DNA of 64,000 bases, taken from contig NZ_LMGZ01000023.1 in assembly GCF_001427605.1 (NCBI RefSeq), positions 1 to 64,000 of the forward strand, written 5' to 3'. Under the pieces are notes generated by a model that was not told the DNA's origin, did not search any database, and saw only the letters and a program-made list of their open reading frames with translations. Both the position numbers and the translations under genes were made by a program. Numbering within the stretch: the first letter of the stretch is position 1; each line of letters opens with the position of its first letter. Of this stretch, positions 1 to 8,188 are shown piece after piece. The DNA is from Devosia sp. Root635 (GTDB lineage: Bacteria; Pseudomonadota; Alphaproteobacteria; Rhizobiales; Devosiaceae).

Positions 1-23
1 ATAAGGCCTGCCCGAGGACGGTC

Positions 24-67
24 GATGTCTGCCCGGGAGCGCGGGTGCGACCGCCTCCCGGGACATC
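24..67. terminator. GC-rich hairpin downstream of the VWA gene
   Basis: CCCGGGAG (32-39) pairs perfectly with CTCCCGGG (55-62), with partial extension outward (GATGTC and GACATC). It lies just past the 3' end of the minus-strand VWA gene and could end that transcript. No T-run follows on either strand, so it may equally be a palindromic repeat. Confidence 0.3.
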
Positions 68-88
68 TTAATCAGATTTCGTCGATAC

Positions 89-104
89 AAGCCCGAGGGT
101 GACG
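89..104. repeat. Half copy of palindromic repeat family B
   Basis: AAGCCCGAGGGTGACG matches one inner arm of the longer inverted repeats at 7371-7456 and 58429-58510. Only the half unit is present, between the VWA stop codon and the window start. Confidence 0.5.
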
Positions 105-115
105 ATCTGTGGGTA

Positions 116-2194
116 TTACTCGCACACCGCGCCACTCGCGCTCACATCGCACGGATCGCTATCCGTATCCGGTTTCAACAGGCTGGCTGTCTGCACCAGT
201 TGGATGAATTCGGCGCGATAACCGCTCTCGTCCTCGCCCTTGCCCGAGCGCGCCAGCGCTTCGATCTGGTCCCAGCCCATCGCTGAGCCGTAATTGGACC
301 CTTTGAGCTTCTGGCCGAAGGCCGCCACCGCCGCGGCGAAGCGCATATCGTCGCCGACTTCACCGATATCGCCATAGACCACATCCGGCGTCACCTTCTG
401 CTCGATCAACTGGCTGACATCGCTCTGGGGCAGCTTGTAGCGCATCTTGAGATAAGCGATTTCATCGCCGCTCCCCGTAGCGCTTTCCGGTCCGTAGCGC
501 AGCGGATCGATCATCTCGGCTCCCGAGCCGACCGGGGTGATTTCATAGATCGCCGTCACCGTATGGCCCGCGCCGATATCGCCGGCATCGACCGCGTCAT
601 TGTTGAAATCCTCGCGGTTGAGAGCGCGGGTCTCATAGCCGATCAGCCGATATTCGCTGACCACGGCCGGGTTGAACTCGATCTGGATTTTCACGTCCTT
701 GGCGATCATGTCGAGCGTGCCGCCCATCTCCTCGACCAGCACCTTCTGCGCCTCGCGGAAGCTCGAAATATAGCTGGCATTGCCATTGCCGTTCTGCGCC
801 AGCGCCTGCATCGTCGCGTCATCGAGATTGCCGCGGCCGAAGCCCAGCACGGACAGGGTCGTGCCGCTGTCGCGCTTGGCCTTGATGAAGGTCTCGAGAT
901 CGTCCGGATCGTCGATGCCGACATTGAAATCGCCATCGGTGGCCAGGATCACCCGGTTGATACCGCCCGCGACCCGGGCCTCTTCCGCCAGCCGATAGGC
1001 CAGTTCGATCCCCGCGGCGCCGGCCGTGCTCCCGCCGGCGGCAAGCTGGTCCAGTGCCCCGAGGATTTTCGCCTTCTCGGTCGCCACGGTCGGCTCCAGC
1101 ACCACGCCGGCCGAGCCGGCATAGACCACGATGGACACTGTATCATTGGCCGAAAGCTGGTCGACCAGCAGGCCGAAGGCGCGCTTGAGCAGCGGCAGCT
1201 TGTCCGGCGCGTCCATCGATCCGGAGGTGTCGATCAGGAAGACAAGGTTGCTAGGCTTGTCCTCGCCGGCCGGAGGCACATAGCCCTTGATGCCGATCTG
1301 CAGCAGCTGCGTCTTCGGATTCCACGGCGTCGGATAGACCGCCATTGTCGGTTTGAACGGCACGGCGGCACTATCGGCGGCCGGGTAGTCGTAAGGGAAA
1401 TAGTTGATCAGCTCCTCGATACGCACGGCATCGGGCTCGGGCACATAGCCATCCTCCAACTGGCGCCGCACATAGGAATAGCTGGCGGTATCGACATCGA
1501 TCGAGAAGGTCGAAACCGGCTCGTCCGCTACCGCCTTGAGCCGCTGCTCGTCGAAGCTGGTGAAGGTGTCGCCGACCGGCTGGGCCGGCAGGACCACCAT
1601 CGAGGGCATCGGCGCGGGCGACGGCATGTAGAACGCCTCGCTTTCCGCAGTTCCAACGGCCGGGGCGCCCGCCGACATCTGCTGCTTGGGAGCGCTGCGG
1701 ACAATGCCGCCAAGCTGGAGCGCCACCGCATCGCGCACCACGTCGCTCTCGGCAAGAGTGCCATTCGGCGGCGCCGGCTCCGGCGCGGCGGCAACTGTGC
1801 TAGTCGCCGGCGTCTCGGCCCGCTCTTCTGCTACGGCCGTCTCGACCGGCGGCTGTTCGACCTGCACCGGCTGTTGCACGGCGACATCGGCCGGCGTCAT
1901 CGAGGTCGTCGTATAGAGCTGGTAGCCGAGCGGCAGCACCAGGAGGACGATGGCGGCGGTGCCGATAGGGAGACGCATGTCCATGATCGATTTCCCTTTC
2001 GAGGAATGGATGATGGACGTGAGACGCTGGGCCCAGATGTTTCCTTGGGGGCGTGTTTCGATTTTTTTCTGCGCGACCTCGAAGGCCGCCATGCCGGCCG
2101 CAAGCGCGCGCTTCTTCGCCTCGGCGCGCGGATCGGGCGCCGCAGCGTCATTCAGCCTGTTCAGTGGATCGTCGTGCATGTCGTCACCGCTCAT
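116..2194 (-). CDS. Membrane-anchored von Willebrand factor A protein (YfbK/DUF3520 type)
   Basis: 692 residues. Seen in order: a hydrophilic, probably cytoplasmic N-terminus (1-72), one membrane helix (about 75-91), a Pro/Ala-rich linker, a YfbK-type N-terminal domain (FSIDVDTASYSYVRRQL at about 230), a VWA domain with intact MIDAS motif DTSGSM at about 322-327, and a DUF3520-like C-terminus. The VWA domain should face the periplasm and bind a divalent metal and a protein partner. The start codon overlaps the stop of the upstream ECF sigma gene (ATGA), so the two are translationally coupled. That is the usual place for an anti-sigma factor gene, and the short N-terminal segment could play that role. 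The family assignment is firm; the regulatory role is inference. Confidence 0.85.
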   Translation of the reverse strand: MSGDDMHDDPLNRLNDAAAPDPRAEAKKRALAAGMAAFEVAQKKIETRPQGNIWAQRLTSIIHSSKGKSIMDMRLPIGTAAIVLLVLPLGYQLYTTTSMTPADVAVQQPVQVEQPPVETAVAEERAETPATSTVAAAPEPAPPNGTLAESDVVRDAVALQLGGIVRSAPKQQMSAGAPAVGTAESEAFYMPSPAPMPSMVVLPAQPVGDTFTSFDEQRLKAVADEPVSTFSIDVDTASYSYVRRQLEDGYVPEPDAVRIEELINYFPYDYPAADSAAVPFKPTMAVYPTPWNPKTQLLQIGIKGYVPPAGEDKPSNLVFLIDTSGSMDAPDKLPLLKRAFGLLVDQLSANDTVSIVVYAGSAGVVLEPTVATEKAKILGALDQLAAGGSTAGAAGIELAYRLAEEARVAGGINRVILATDGDFNVGIDDPDDLETFIKAKRDSGTTLSVLGFGRGNLDDATMQALAQNGNGNASYISSFREAQKVLVEEMGGTLDMIAKDVKIQIEFNPAVVSEYRLIGYETRALNREDFNNDAVDAGDIGAGHTVTAIYEITPVGSGAEMIDPLRYGPESATGSGDEIAYLKMRYKLPQSDVSQLIEQKVTPDVVYGDIGEVGDDMRFAAAVAAFGQKLKGSNYGSAMGWDQIEALARSGKGEDESGYRAEFIQLVQTASLLKPDTDSDPCDVSASGAVCE

Positions 2195-2760
2195 AGCAGC
2201 CCCCTCAGGGTCTTGCGCGCCTCGTGGACATGAAAGGAAACCGTAGCCTCCTTGATGCCCATGATTTCGGCCGCCGCCGCATGGCTCAATTCCTCCGCAT
2301 AGACCAGCAGCACCGCGTCGCGCTGCTTTTCCGGCAGGGCCCGCACCGCCGCCCAGAGCTGCCGGCTGGTGGCCGCCGCTTCCTGCTCGGCCGGTTGGTC
2401 CTCGGGCGAAATTTCGGCATAGGCTTCGGCATATCGCCCGCGCCGCTTGCCGGCCCGCTGCATGTCGCGCACCGCATTGAGCGTGATGCGATAGACCCAG
2501 CTCGAAAAGGCGCTGCGGCCATCGAAGCCGGCGATGGCCCCCCCCAGCTTCACGCAGACGTCCTGGGCCACATCCTCGGCATCAGCCCGGTTGCCACACC
2601 ATTTCCAGGCCGTGCGATGGATCAGATCATAGTGATCCTCTATCAGCGCGGCGAAGGCCTCGGCATCGCCATGCTGCGCGCGCACCACCAGCGCCCGCGT
2701 TACCGCCTGCGCTGCCTCGATCGGAGCTGCGGCAGTCAGTCCCATCACCAAGCCATGCAC
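2191..2760 (-). CDS. ECF-family RNA polymerase sigma factor
   Basis: 189 residues. Region 2 is visible (HYDLIHRTAWKWCGNRADAEDV, then FSSWVYRITLN), and region 4 ends in a helix-turn-helix (LSHAAAAEIMGIKEATVSFH). This is the normal ECF size with no extra domain. It would direct core RNA polymerase to a small stress or envelope regulon. Start: ATG 2760 has AAGGTAGG about 9 nt upstream; ATG 2745 is an alternative. Its last codons overlap the VWA gene by four bases. No anti-sigma gene of a standard zinc-binding or FecR type lies nearby, so the VWA protein is the obvious candidate partner. A small membrane protein gene is divergent, 92 bp away. Confidence 0.9.
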   Translation of the reverse strand: MHGLVMGLTAAAPIEAAQAVTRALVVRAQHGDAEAFAALIEDHYDLIHRTAWKWCGNRADAEDVAQDVCVKLGGAIAGFDGRSAFSSWVYRITLNAVRDMQRAGKRRGRYAEAYAEISPEDQPAEQEAAATSRQLWAAVRALPEKQRDAVLLVYAEELSHAAAAEIMGIKEATVSFHVHEARKTLRGLL

Positions 2761-2852
2761 CCATGCCTACCTTTGGCGCTATTGTAATGGTAAGACGGCG
2801 CCCGAAACGCGATCCTTGGGTCGTATGCGCAGATTTATTTTGAGGCCTTCCC

Positions 2853-3026
2853 ATGGACGAACCCAAGCTAAGCCCCTTCGCGCTGACCCGCAGCCGCATC
2901 GTCCTGCTGGTGCTTGGCGCGCTGCTGGTGCTGATCGCCATCTCGACCGCCATGGGCGGGCTGTCATCCTATCAGGAACTCAAGGAAGCCAGCACCGCAG
3001 CGCAGGCAGAGACAGCGGCACAATAG
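2853..3026 (+). CDS. 57-residue single-pass membrane protein
   Basis: A short open frame with ATG at 2853, GAGG at 2842-2845 (7 nt spacing) and TAG at 3024-3026. The product has an 18-residue N-terminus rich in charged and polar residues (MDEPKLSPFALTRSR), one hydrophobic helix (about residues 17-36), and a short Ala/Gln/Glu-rich tail. The layout suggests an inner-membrane microprotein. It is divergent from the ECF sigma gene and might belong to its regulon; that is inference. No family was recognised. A palindromic repeat begins two bases after its stop. Confidence 0.6.
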   Translation: MDEPKLSPFALTRSRIVLLVLGALLVLIAISTAMGGLSSYQELKEASTAAQAETAAQ

Positions 3027-3027
3027 C

Positions 3028-3084
3028 GCCACGCCCTCGTGGTTCGAGGCGCTGAAGAAGCGCACCTCACCACGAGGGCGTGGG
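3028..3084. repeat. Palindromic repeat family A, short copy
   Basis: GCCACGCCCTCGTGG at the left pairs with CCACGAGGGCGTGGGC at the right, around GAAGAAGCGCACC. The same left arm begins the longer copies at 29704-29833 and 44702-44832; here the internal part is deleted. It lies between the small membrane ORF and the mnmA 3' end and may serve both convergent transcripts as a terminator. Confidence 0.7.
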
Positions 3085-3090
3085 CATAGG

Positions 3091-4242
3091 CTAAGCCGCA
3101 AACACCTGTGGCACCGCCTCGGCGATAAACCCGCCGCCCCACACCTCCGAAGTCGCGGTATCGTCAGCGTAAAATACGCAGGCCTGGCCCGGCGAAATTC
3201 CATACTCGCCCGACACCAGCGTCACATACACGCTGTCGCCCTGCATCTGGATCACCGCCGGCTGCGGCCCGCGAGTGGACCGCACCTTGACCTCGACCGG
3301 AGCACCATTGCCGGCTGAAAGCTCTGCCAAGGGCGTGGCGCCCAGCCAGTTCACGTCGCGCAACCGCACCGTATGCGTCTTCAGCGCCTCGCGCGGCCCG
3401 ACGATCACCCGCCCGGTCTTGTGCTCCAGCTTGATCACATAAAGCGGCTCGCCCGCCGCCACGCCCAGCCCCTTGCGCTGACCCACCGTGTAATTGACGA
3501 TCCCCTCATGCGTACCCAGCACGCGGCCGTCCAAATGCACGATCTCGCCCTGTGCCACGGCCTCCGGGTGCATCTTGCGGATGATATCGGCATATTTGCC
3601 CTGCGGCACGAAGCAGATGTCCTGGCTGTCATGCTTGTCGGCGATTTCGAGCCCCATGTCGCGCGCCAGCGCGCGGACCTCGGCCTTGCCCATGCCGCCG
3701 AGCGGGAAGCGCAGGAAATCGAGCTGGGCCTGCGTCGTCGCAAACAGGAAATAGGTCTGGTCGCGCTCGGCATCGACCGGGCGGAACAACTGCCGGCGGC
3801 CATCGTCACCCAGCTTGCTCTGCACATAATGGCCAGTGGCCAGCACATCGGCGCCCAGGTCGCGCGCCACCTCCATCAGGTCGACGAACTTGACCGACTG
3901 GTTGCAGGCAATGCACGGCACCGGCGTCTCGCCCTGCTGATAGGCATTGGCGAAGGGCGCGATCACCGACCGCTTGAAGCGCTCTTCATAGTCCAGCACA
4001 TAATGGGGAATGCCCAGAGTCGCCGCCACCCGGCGCGCATCGTGGATATCCTGCCCGGCGCAGCAGGCACCCTTGCGATGGGTGGCTTCGCCATGATCGT
4101 AGAGCTGGAGGGTGACGCCGACGACGTCATAGCCCTGGCGGGCCAGGAGGCCCGCAACGACCGAGGAATCAACGCCCCCAGACATCGCGACGACGACGCG
4201 CGTGTCTTCGGGACGCTTGGCAATATCAAGCGAGTTCAACAT
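3091..4242 (-). CDS. mnmA: tRNA-specific 2-thiouridylase MnmA
   Basis: 383 residues, normal for the family. MnmA adenylates and thiolates U34 in the Lys, Glu and Gln tRNAs, making 2-thiouridine in the cytoplasm with sulfur from a relay. Seen: PP-loop ATP site SGGVDSS at 21-27, the two catalytic cysteines in context (C113 in [11 protein letters not shown] and C210 in [11 protein letters not shown]), GHYV near 138, and the C-terminal beta-barrel with SPGQACVFY. Monocistronic, divergent from the fliK region. No anomaly. Confidence 0.97.
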   Translation of the reverse strand: MLNSLDIAKRPEDTRVVVAMSGGVDSSVVAGLLARQGYDVVGVTLQLYDHGEATHRKGACCAGQDIHDARRVAATLGIPHYVLDYEERFKRSVIAPFANAYQQGETPVPCIACNQSVKFVDLMEVARDLGADVLATGHYVQSKLGDDGRRQLFRPVDAERDQTYFLFATTQAQLDFLRFPLGGMGKAEVRALARDMGLEIADKHDSQDICFVPQGKYADIIRKMHPEAVAQGEIVHLDGRVLGTHEGIVNYTVGQRKGLGVAAGEPLYVIKLEHKTGRVIVGPREALKTHTVRLRDVNWLGATPLAELSAGNGAPVEVKVRSTRGPQPAVIQMQGDSVYVTLVSGEYGISPGQACVFYADDTATSEVWGGGFIAEAVPQVFAA

Positions 4243-4488
4243 CTTTCCAGTATCCGGTTGGGTTCAAGGGCCAGCGGACGAATTTCGTGAGGCTCAATAC
4301 GCCTTTCGACATTAGCAAGCAACACTGCCAACCCGGCTCAGGCCGGGATCCATCCCGACGAGTGACACCGTGGCTGGGTGAACAGCTCGGCAAGAAATGC
4401 CGCCCCAGCACAGTTCTTGCCTCATGGCGTCGCCGCCCAATCCACCCCGACATCATCTAACCCCTTGTCTCCAAAACATCTTCCAAGT
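4243..4488. other. Intergenic region between mnmA and the fliK promoter
   Basis: No convincing gene was found. It holds a short repeat-like hairpin at 4330-4358 (AACCCGGCTCAGGCCGGGATCC) and presumably the mnmA promoter. An ATG at 4378 is in frame with fliK, but it lies upstream of the sigma-54 promoter and so is unlikely to be used. Confidence 0.5.
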
Positions 4489-4504
4489 TGGCACCGCGCT
4501 TGCA
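4489..4504 (+). promoter_or_regulatory. Sigma-54 (RpoN) promoter of fliK-flgD
   Basis: TGGCAC, five bases, TTGCA: the GG and GC elements are separated by exactly ten bases, matching the sigma-54 consensus in full. Transcription should start near 4515, about 34 nt before the GTG start of fliK. FlbD, the matching enhancer-binding protein, is encoded at 12029-13396. Confidence 0.8.
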
Positions 4505-4548
4505 TCGTCCTGCTCGGATTAGTCTCATTCGTTTACGGGGCCGCTTTC

Positions 4549-6105
4549 GTGGCATCACACCTGACCGTTACCACCACCACTGCCGGCACCAGCACCAGCA
4601 AGGGCCTCAACGCGTCCTCGGGTGCCGAAGCCGAGGCCGGCCCGCTCGACGTTTTCGCTGCGCTGCTCGGCACCGCCACGCCCCCGGCAGCCGGTGATAC
4701 TGCCAAGTCGTCGACGGCCAGCCTGGACCTCAACCTCGGCAACCTCGTCAACCTGTCGCTCGGCTTCGGTGAAGGCGAGACCCAGGAAAACGACGATCCC
4801 GAGGCCATTGCCGCCGCGATCGATGCCATCGTGCCGATCCAGGACACGATGGAAGCCGTTCCGGTCATCACCGACATTGCCGATACGCTGGCCGACCTCA
4901 AGGCCAGGCTCGATGCCGGCGAACCGCTCGATCCCGAGACGCTGAAGCATCTCGACGCCGCACTGACCGACCTGGCTGCGGCATTGGACATCGACCTGAG
5001 CGCCCTGCCCTCGCTCGATGATCTCACCGCGCTGGTCACCGACATCCAGCCCGACGACACCAGCTTCGCCGCCCGTCTCACGGCGGCCTTCGGTCCCCTG
5101 GCCGAGACCCTGTTCAACGGCTCGGCAGCGCCCCAGGCCGATGCCGGCGTGGAACTCTCCACCCTGGTCAAATCGATCGGCGACAAGCTCGCCGCCCTGC
5201 TCGCCGCGCTCAACAATGGCGAGGTCGAGCCCGATCAACTGGCCCAGCTCGAACTGGCGGCCCAGGCCGATGCCGATCTCGATGCCGCCCTGGCGCGCCT
5301 GCTCAAGCCCACCGTCACCGTCGACGCCAGCGCCGCTGCGCCGGCTTTGGCCAACCCGCAGCTTAAGCTCACCGAGCCGGCTTTGACCGGCAAGGCCAAT
5401 GCCGAAGCCCCCACCGCTGACGCCGCTAAGCCCAGCGACACACCCGATGCACCGCCGGTACAGGCCGCGGCCGATGCCGGCGACAGTGCCACCGATCGGG
5501 GCAGCGACGCTGCGCCCAATGACAAGAAGCCGGTGGAACACCGCCCGGCCCCGCTTGCCGCAGCCATCGACAAGCAGCCCGACCCGCAGAGCCCCGCACA
5601 ACCCAACCAGGCCGCCCGCGCCGATATCGTGGCCGCCCCGCGCGTCGTGCAGGCCGGCTACCAGACCAGCCAGCAGCAGCTCAACCTGCCCCAGCTCGCC
5701 TTCGAAATGGTCCGCCAGGTCAATGACGGCAATACCCGCTTCCAGATCCGCCTCGATCCGCCCGAACTGGGCCGTATCGACGTCAAGCTCGATATCGACA
5801 AATCCGGCCAGGTCAACGCCCGGCTGACGGTGGAAAAATCCGAGACGCTGGACCTCATGCAGCGCGACCAGCGCGGGCTGGAACGCGCCCTGCAGCAGGC
5901 CGGTCTCGATGGCGCCAAGACCAATCTCGAATTCTCGCTCAAGCAGAATCCGTTCAGCGGCGGGCAGCAGGGCCAGAGCGGCAGTGGTGGACAGGGTCCG
6001 CTCTTTGCCGATGACGTCTCCGGCGAGGCCGACGACACGCCGCCCCCCACGGTCAACCTCTACCGCGGCAGCCTCAGCGCCAGCGGTGTCAACATCATTG
6101 CGTAA
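4549..6105 (+). CDS. fliK: Flagellar hook-length control protein FliK
   Basis: About 518 residues from GTG 4549 (GGGG at 4537-4540). FliK is secreted through the flagellar export gate, measures hook length and switches substrate specificity. Seen: a long low-complexity Ala/Asp/Pro-rich N-terminal and middle part, and the conserved C-terminal Flg_hook domain (about the last 150 residues) with FQIRLDPPELGRIDVKLDI. The frame stays open back to ATG 4378, but a consensus sigma-54 promoter at 4489-4504 lies inside that extension. The extension also encodes an unlikely hydrophobic segment, so GTG 4549 is preferred. flgD follows 12 nt later, which suggests one operon under FlbD and sigma-54. As usual, only the C-terminus is conserved. 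Confidence 0.9.
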   Translation: MASHLTVTTTTAGTSTSKGLNASSGAEAEAGPLDVFAALLGTATPPAAGDTAKSSTASLDLNLGNLVNLSLGFGEGETQENDDPEAIAAAIDAIVPIQDTMEAVPVITDIADTLADLKARLDAGEPLDPETLKHLDAALTDLAAALDIDLSALPSLDDLTALVTDIQPDDTSFAARLTAAFGPLAETLFNGSAAPQADAGVELSTLVKSIGDKLAALLAALNNGEVEPDQLAQLELAAQADADLDAALARLLKPTVTVDASAAAPALANPQLKLTEPALTGKANAEAPTADAAKPSDTPDAPPVQAAADAGDSATDRGSDAAPNDKKPVEHRPAPLAAAIDKQPDPQSPAQPNQAARADIVAAPRVVQAGYQTSQQQLNLPQLAFEMVRQVNDGNTRFQIRLDPPELGRIDVKLDIDKSGQVNARLTVEKSETLDLMQRDQRGLERALQQAGLDGAKTNLEFSLKQNPFSGGQQGQSGSGGQGPLFADDVSGEADDTPPPTVNLYRGSLSASGVNIIA

Positions 6106-6117
6106 GGAGTAGGTGTC

Positions 6118-6843
6118 ATGGCAGTCGACAGCGTTTCGGGAAATTCGAACACCAGCCAGGTGGCAAATTCGCGGGCAACTATCGCGGACAATTTCGACAC
6201 GTTCCTCAATATCCTCACCACCCAGCTCAAGAACCAGAATCCGCTGGACCCGCTGGACACCAATCAGTTCACCCAGCAACTGGTGCAGTTCAGCGGCGTC
6301 GAGCAGCAGCTCAAGACCAATGAGTTCCTCGAAACGCTGATGCTGTCGAGCCAGAACACCGCCAAGTCCGACGCCGTCTCCTATATCGGCAAGGAAGTGA
6401 CCTCCTCCGGCAAGACGGGCGAACTGACCAACGACAGTGCCGTCTTCTGGGCCTACAGTGCCAACGCCAACGCCGCCAATGCCACCGTCACCATCAAGGA
6501 CGCGAACGGACAGGTGGTCTATACCGAGACCGGCCCCCTCCAGGCCGGCCCCGGCACCTTCCGCTGGGACGGCATGGGCAGCGACGGCAATCTGAAGCCC
6601 AACGGCATCTATACCGTCGATATCCAGGGCAAGGATGCCAATGGCAAGGACGTCAAGATCAGCACCGCCTCCATCGGCCTCGTCACCGCCGTCGATTTCA
6701 CCGGCGATGTTCCCGTGTTGACCGTGGGCACCCGCCGCGTCGCCATCACCGACGTAACCGACGTCCGCATTCCCGACGTGACGGCGCCTCCCGCCGATAC
6801 GGACACCGATACCGACGACGAAACCGATACGGCGGCCGCCTGA
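6118..6843 (+). CDS. flgD: Flagellar hook assembly protein FlgD
   Basis: 241 residues. FlgD caps the growing hook and scaffolds FlgE polymerisation outside the cell. Seen: the conserved N-terminal export and cap region (DNFDTFLNILTTQLKNQNP, then DTNQFTQQLVQFSGVEQQL), then FLGD Ig/tudor-like C-terminal domains (FRWDGMGSDGNLKPNGIY). An Asp/Thr-rich tail closes the protein. Ribosome-binding sequence AAGGAG lies just upstream. Second gene after fliK, with a terminator-like hairpin downstream. Confidence 0.96.
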   Translation: MAVDSVSGNSNTSQVANSRATIADNFDTFLNILTTQLKNQNPLDPLDTNQFTQQLVQFSGVEQQLKTNEFLETLMLSSQNTAKSDAVSYIGKEVTSSGKTGELTNDSAVFWAYSANANAANATVTIKDANGQVVYTETGPLQAGPGTFRWDGMGSDGNLKPNGIYTVDIQGKDANGKDVKISTASIGLVTAVDFTGDVPVLTVGTRRVAITDVTDVRIPDVTAPPADTDTDTDDETDTAAA

Positions 6844-6867
6844 TTGCCGGCGCACGATGTTGCAACG

Positions 6868-6894
6868 GGCCGGGCTGCAAAGTCCGGCCCGTTT
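6868..6894 (+). terminator. Terminator after fliK-flgD
   Basis: CGGGCCGG and CCGGCCCG form a stem around GCTGCAAAGT and are followed by TTTGCCG. This is a moderate rho-independent terminator about 25 nt after the flgD stop. Confidence 0.6.
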
Positions 6895-6953
6895 GCCGTT
6901 CAAATCAATGCCTTGAAATCCAAGACCATTCTTAACCTGTTGTAAGTTTCCCC

Positions 6954-6968
6954 TTAGTCGAATTTTAA
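6954..6968. promoter_or_regulatory. Candidate CtrA box upstream of sciP
   Basis: TTAG-N7-TTAA matches the CtrA consensus TTAA-N7-TTAA at seven of eight positions and ends about 51 nt before the sciP start. A second TTAA (6932-6935) lies just upstream. In Caulobacter sciP is itself a CtrA target, which supports the reading. No experimental evidence here. Confidence 0.45.
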
Positions 6969-7019
6969 GGCCGTTGGCCTACTCTCTTCCTCATATGGTC
7001 AGGTTGAGTAGAGAGTAAA

Positions 7020-7298
7020 ATGACCGTACAGATGCGACCTCGCGTTAAGTACGTTATCGGACCGGACGGCAGTCCGCTCACGATTGCAGACCTTCCCCCC
7101 GCCAATACGCGGAGGTGGGTCATCCGCCGCAAAGCCGAAGTCGTCGCAGCAGTGCGCGGTGGATTGCTCAGCCTTGAAGAGGCCTGCGACCGCTATACGC
7201 TGAGCGTCGACGAATTCCTCAACTGGCAGGCCGCCATCGACAAGCATGGCCTTGCCGGATTGCGGACCACCTGGATCCAGCACTACCGAGAGGGGTGA
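7020..7298 (+). CDS. sciP: SciP-type CtrA inhibitor (DUF1153)
   Basis: 92 residues, normal for the family. SciP is a small helix-turn-helix protein that in Caulobacter binds CtrA at promoters and blocks its recruitment of RNA polymerase in G1. Seen: VKYVIGPDGSPLTIADLPP and TRRWVIRRKAEVVAAVRGGL, the DUF1153 signature, followed by LSLEEACDRYTLSVDEFLNW. Start ATG 7020 follows GAGAG. It sits between fliK-flgD and the fliF operon. The family is certain; the in vivo role is transferred from Caulobacter. Confidence 0.93.
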   Translation: MTVQMRPRVKYVIGPDGSPLTIADLPPANTRRWVIRRKAEVVAAVRGGLLSLEEACDRYTLSVDEFLNWQAAIDKHGLAGLRTTWIQHYREG

Positions 7299-7320
7299 GG
7301 GGGCGGCCCAGTACAATTTC

Positions 7321-7350
7321 AAAGCCCGCCGGGGAAACTCGGCGGGCTTT
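7321..7350 (+). terminator. Strong terminator after sciP
   Basis: AAAGCCCGCC and GGCGGGCTTT form a perfect 10-bp stem with loop GGGGAAACTC, 22 nt after the sciP stop. The T-rich right arm is followed by GTGTTTTG. Likely works in both directions. Confidence 0.85.
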
Positions 7351-7370
7351 GTGTTTTGGCATACACAGGT

Positions 7371-7456
7371 CGTCACCCTCGGGCTTGACCCGAGGGCGTT
7401 GCACTTGCTCAGCGCTCCGAAAGTATAGAGCCCTCGGGTCAAGCCCGAGGGTGACG
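7371..7456. repeat. Palindromic repeat family B, 27-bp perfect arms
   Basis: The arms 7371-7397 and 7430-7456 are perfect reverse complements, 27 bp each. Each arm is also a small palindrome (CCCTCGGG, CTTGA, CCCGAGGG), so the element can fold as one long or two short hairpins. Related copies are at 58429-58510 and, as a half unit, at 89-104. It lies between two convergent genes, sciP and a GST. Confidence 0.85.
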
Positions 7457-7506
7457 CGCGGTGGGTGGGATGGGTATGGCAGGTGGCGCTATATCTCAAA
7501 CATAAT

Positions 7507-8124
7507 TCACGGCGTTTCCGGCCCCATCCACCTTGCGCCGGCTTCCCGGCTCATCAGCCGCTCGTAGTATTCCGCCACCGCCAGAAATTCCTTCTTTTCG
7601 GCCGATATCGACATCCAGCGATGCACCGATAGGCCCAGCGCGATATCCGCAATAGAGAAGCCCGCGCCGATATAGCCGGTGCTCGCCCCCGCCAGCGCCG
7701 CTTCCAGTATCTCCATCTTGGCCGACCACCGCGCCATCGAATCCGCCACCCGCGCCGGATCGTCATAGCCCGGCGTCTTGCGGATCAGCGCATTGGCGGC
7801 ATAGCCCCATTGTGGATTGAGCTCGCTCGCCTGCCAGCCCAGCCATTGCAGCGCCAGCGCCCGCAATTCGAGCTGTTCGGGCAGCAACTGCCCCTCGCGC
7901 TCGGCCAGGTAGATCAGGATGGCGTTGCTTTCCCACAATACGAACTCGCCCTCGATGACCACGGGCACCTGCGCGTTCGGGTTTAGCGCCAGGAATTCGG
8001 GCACTTTCGGATCGCGCAGGGGCAGGCCCCAGTCCTCGCGTTCATAGCCAAGGCCCAACTCGTCCAGTGCCCACAGCACCTTGCGCACATTGATGGACGT
8101 GACCCGCCCCAGCACTCTCAACAT
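7507..8124 (-). CDS. Glutathione S-transferase family protein
   Basis: 205 residues. N-terminal thioredoxin fold (VLGRVTSINVRKVLWALDEL, then NPNAQVPVV with the conserved cis-Pro, and ESNAILIYLA, the glutathione gamma-glutamyl contact), followed by the all-helical C-terminal domain with FSIADIALG. A soluble cytoplasmic conjugating or reducing enzyme; the substrate cannot be told. Divergent from fliF with 130 bp between them. A second GST gene lies at 16781-17482, on the far side of the flagellar operon. Confidence 0.93.
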   Translation of the reverse strand: MLRVLGRVTSINVRKVLWALDELGLGYEREDWGLPLRDPKVPEFLALNPNAQVPVVIEGEFVLWESNAILIYLAEREGQLLPEQLELRALALQWLGWQASELNPQWGYAANALIRKTPGYDDPARVADSMARWSAKMEILEAALAGASTGYIGAGFSIADIALGLSVHRWMSISAEKKEFLAVAEYYERLMSREAGARWMGPETP

Positions 8125-8188
8125 CGATTCATCCTTCTTTTACCGCGCCCGGCATTTTCTGCCCGAATTCGCAAACTGCAACCGGGAG

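Noticed and set aside
4555..6903. Long minus-strand open frame opposite fliK-flgD
   Set aside because: A shadow caused by high GC at third codon positions; low-complexity Gly/Arg/Asp composition, and the plus strand encodes clear FliK and FlgD domains.
6932..6946. TTAACCTGTTGTAAG as a CtrA box for sciP
   Set aside because: The second half-site fits poorly; the TTAG-N7-TTAA site just downstream is better.
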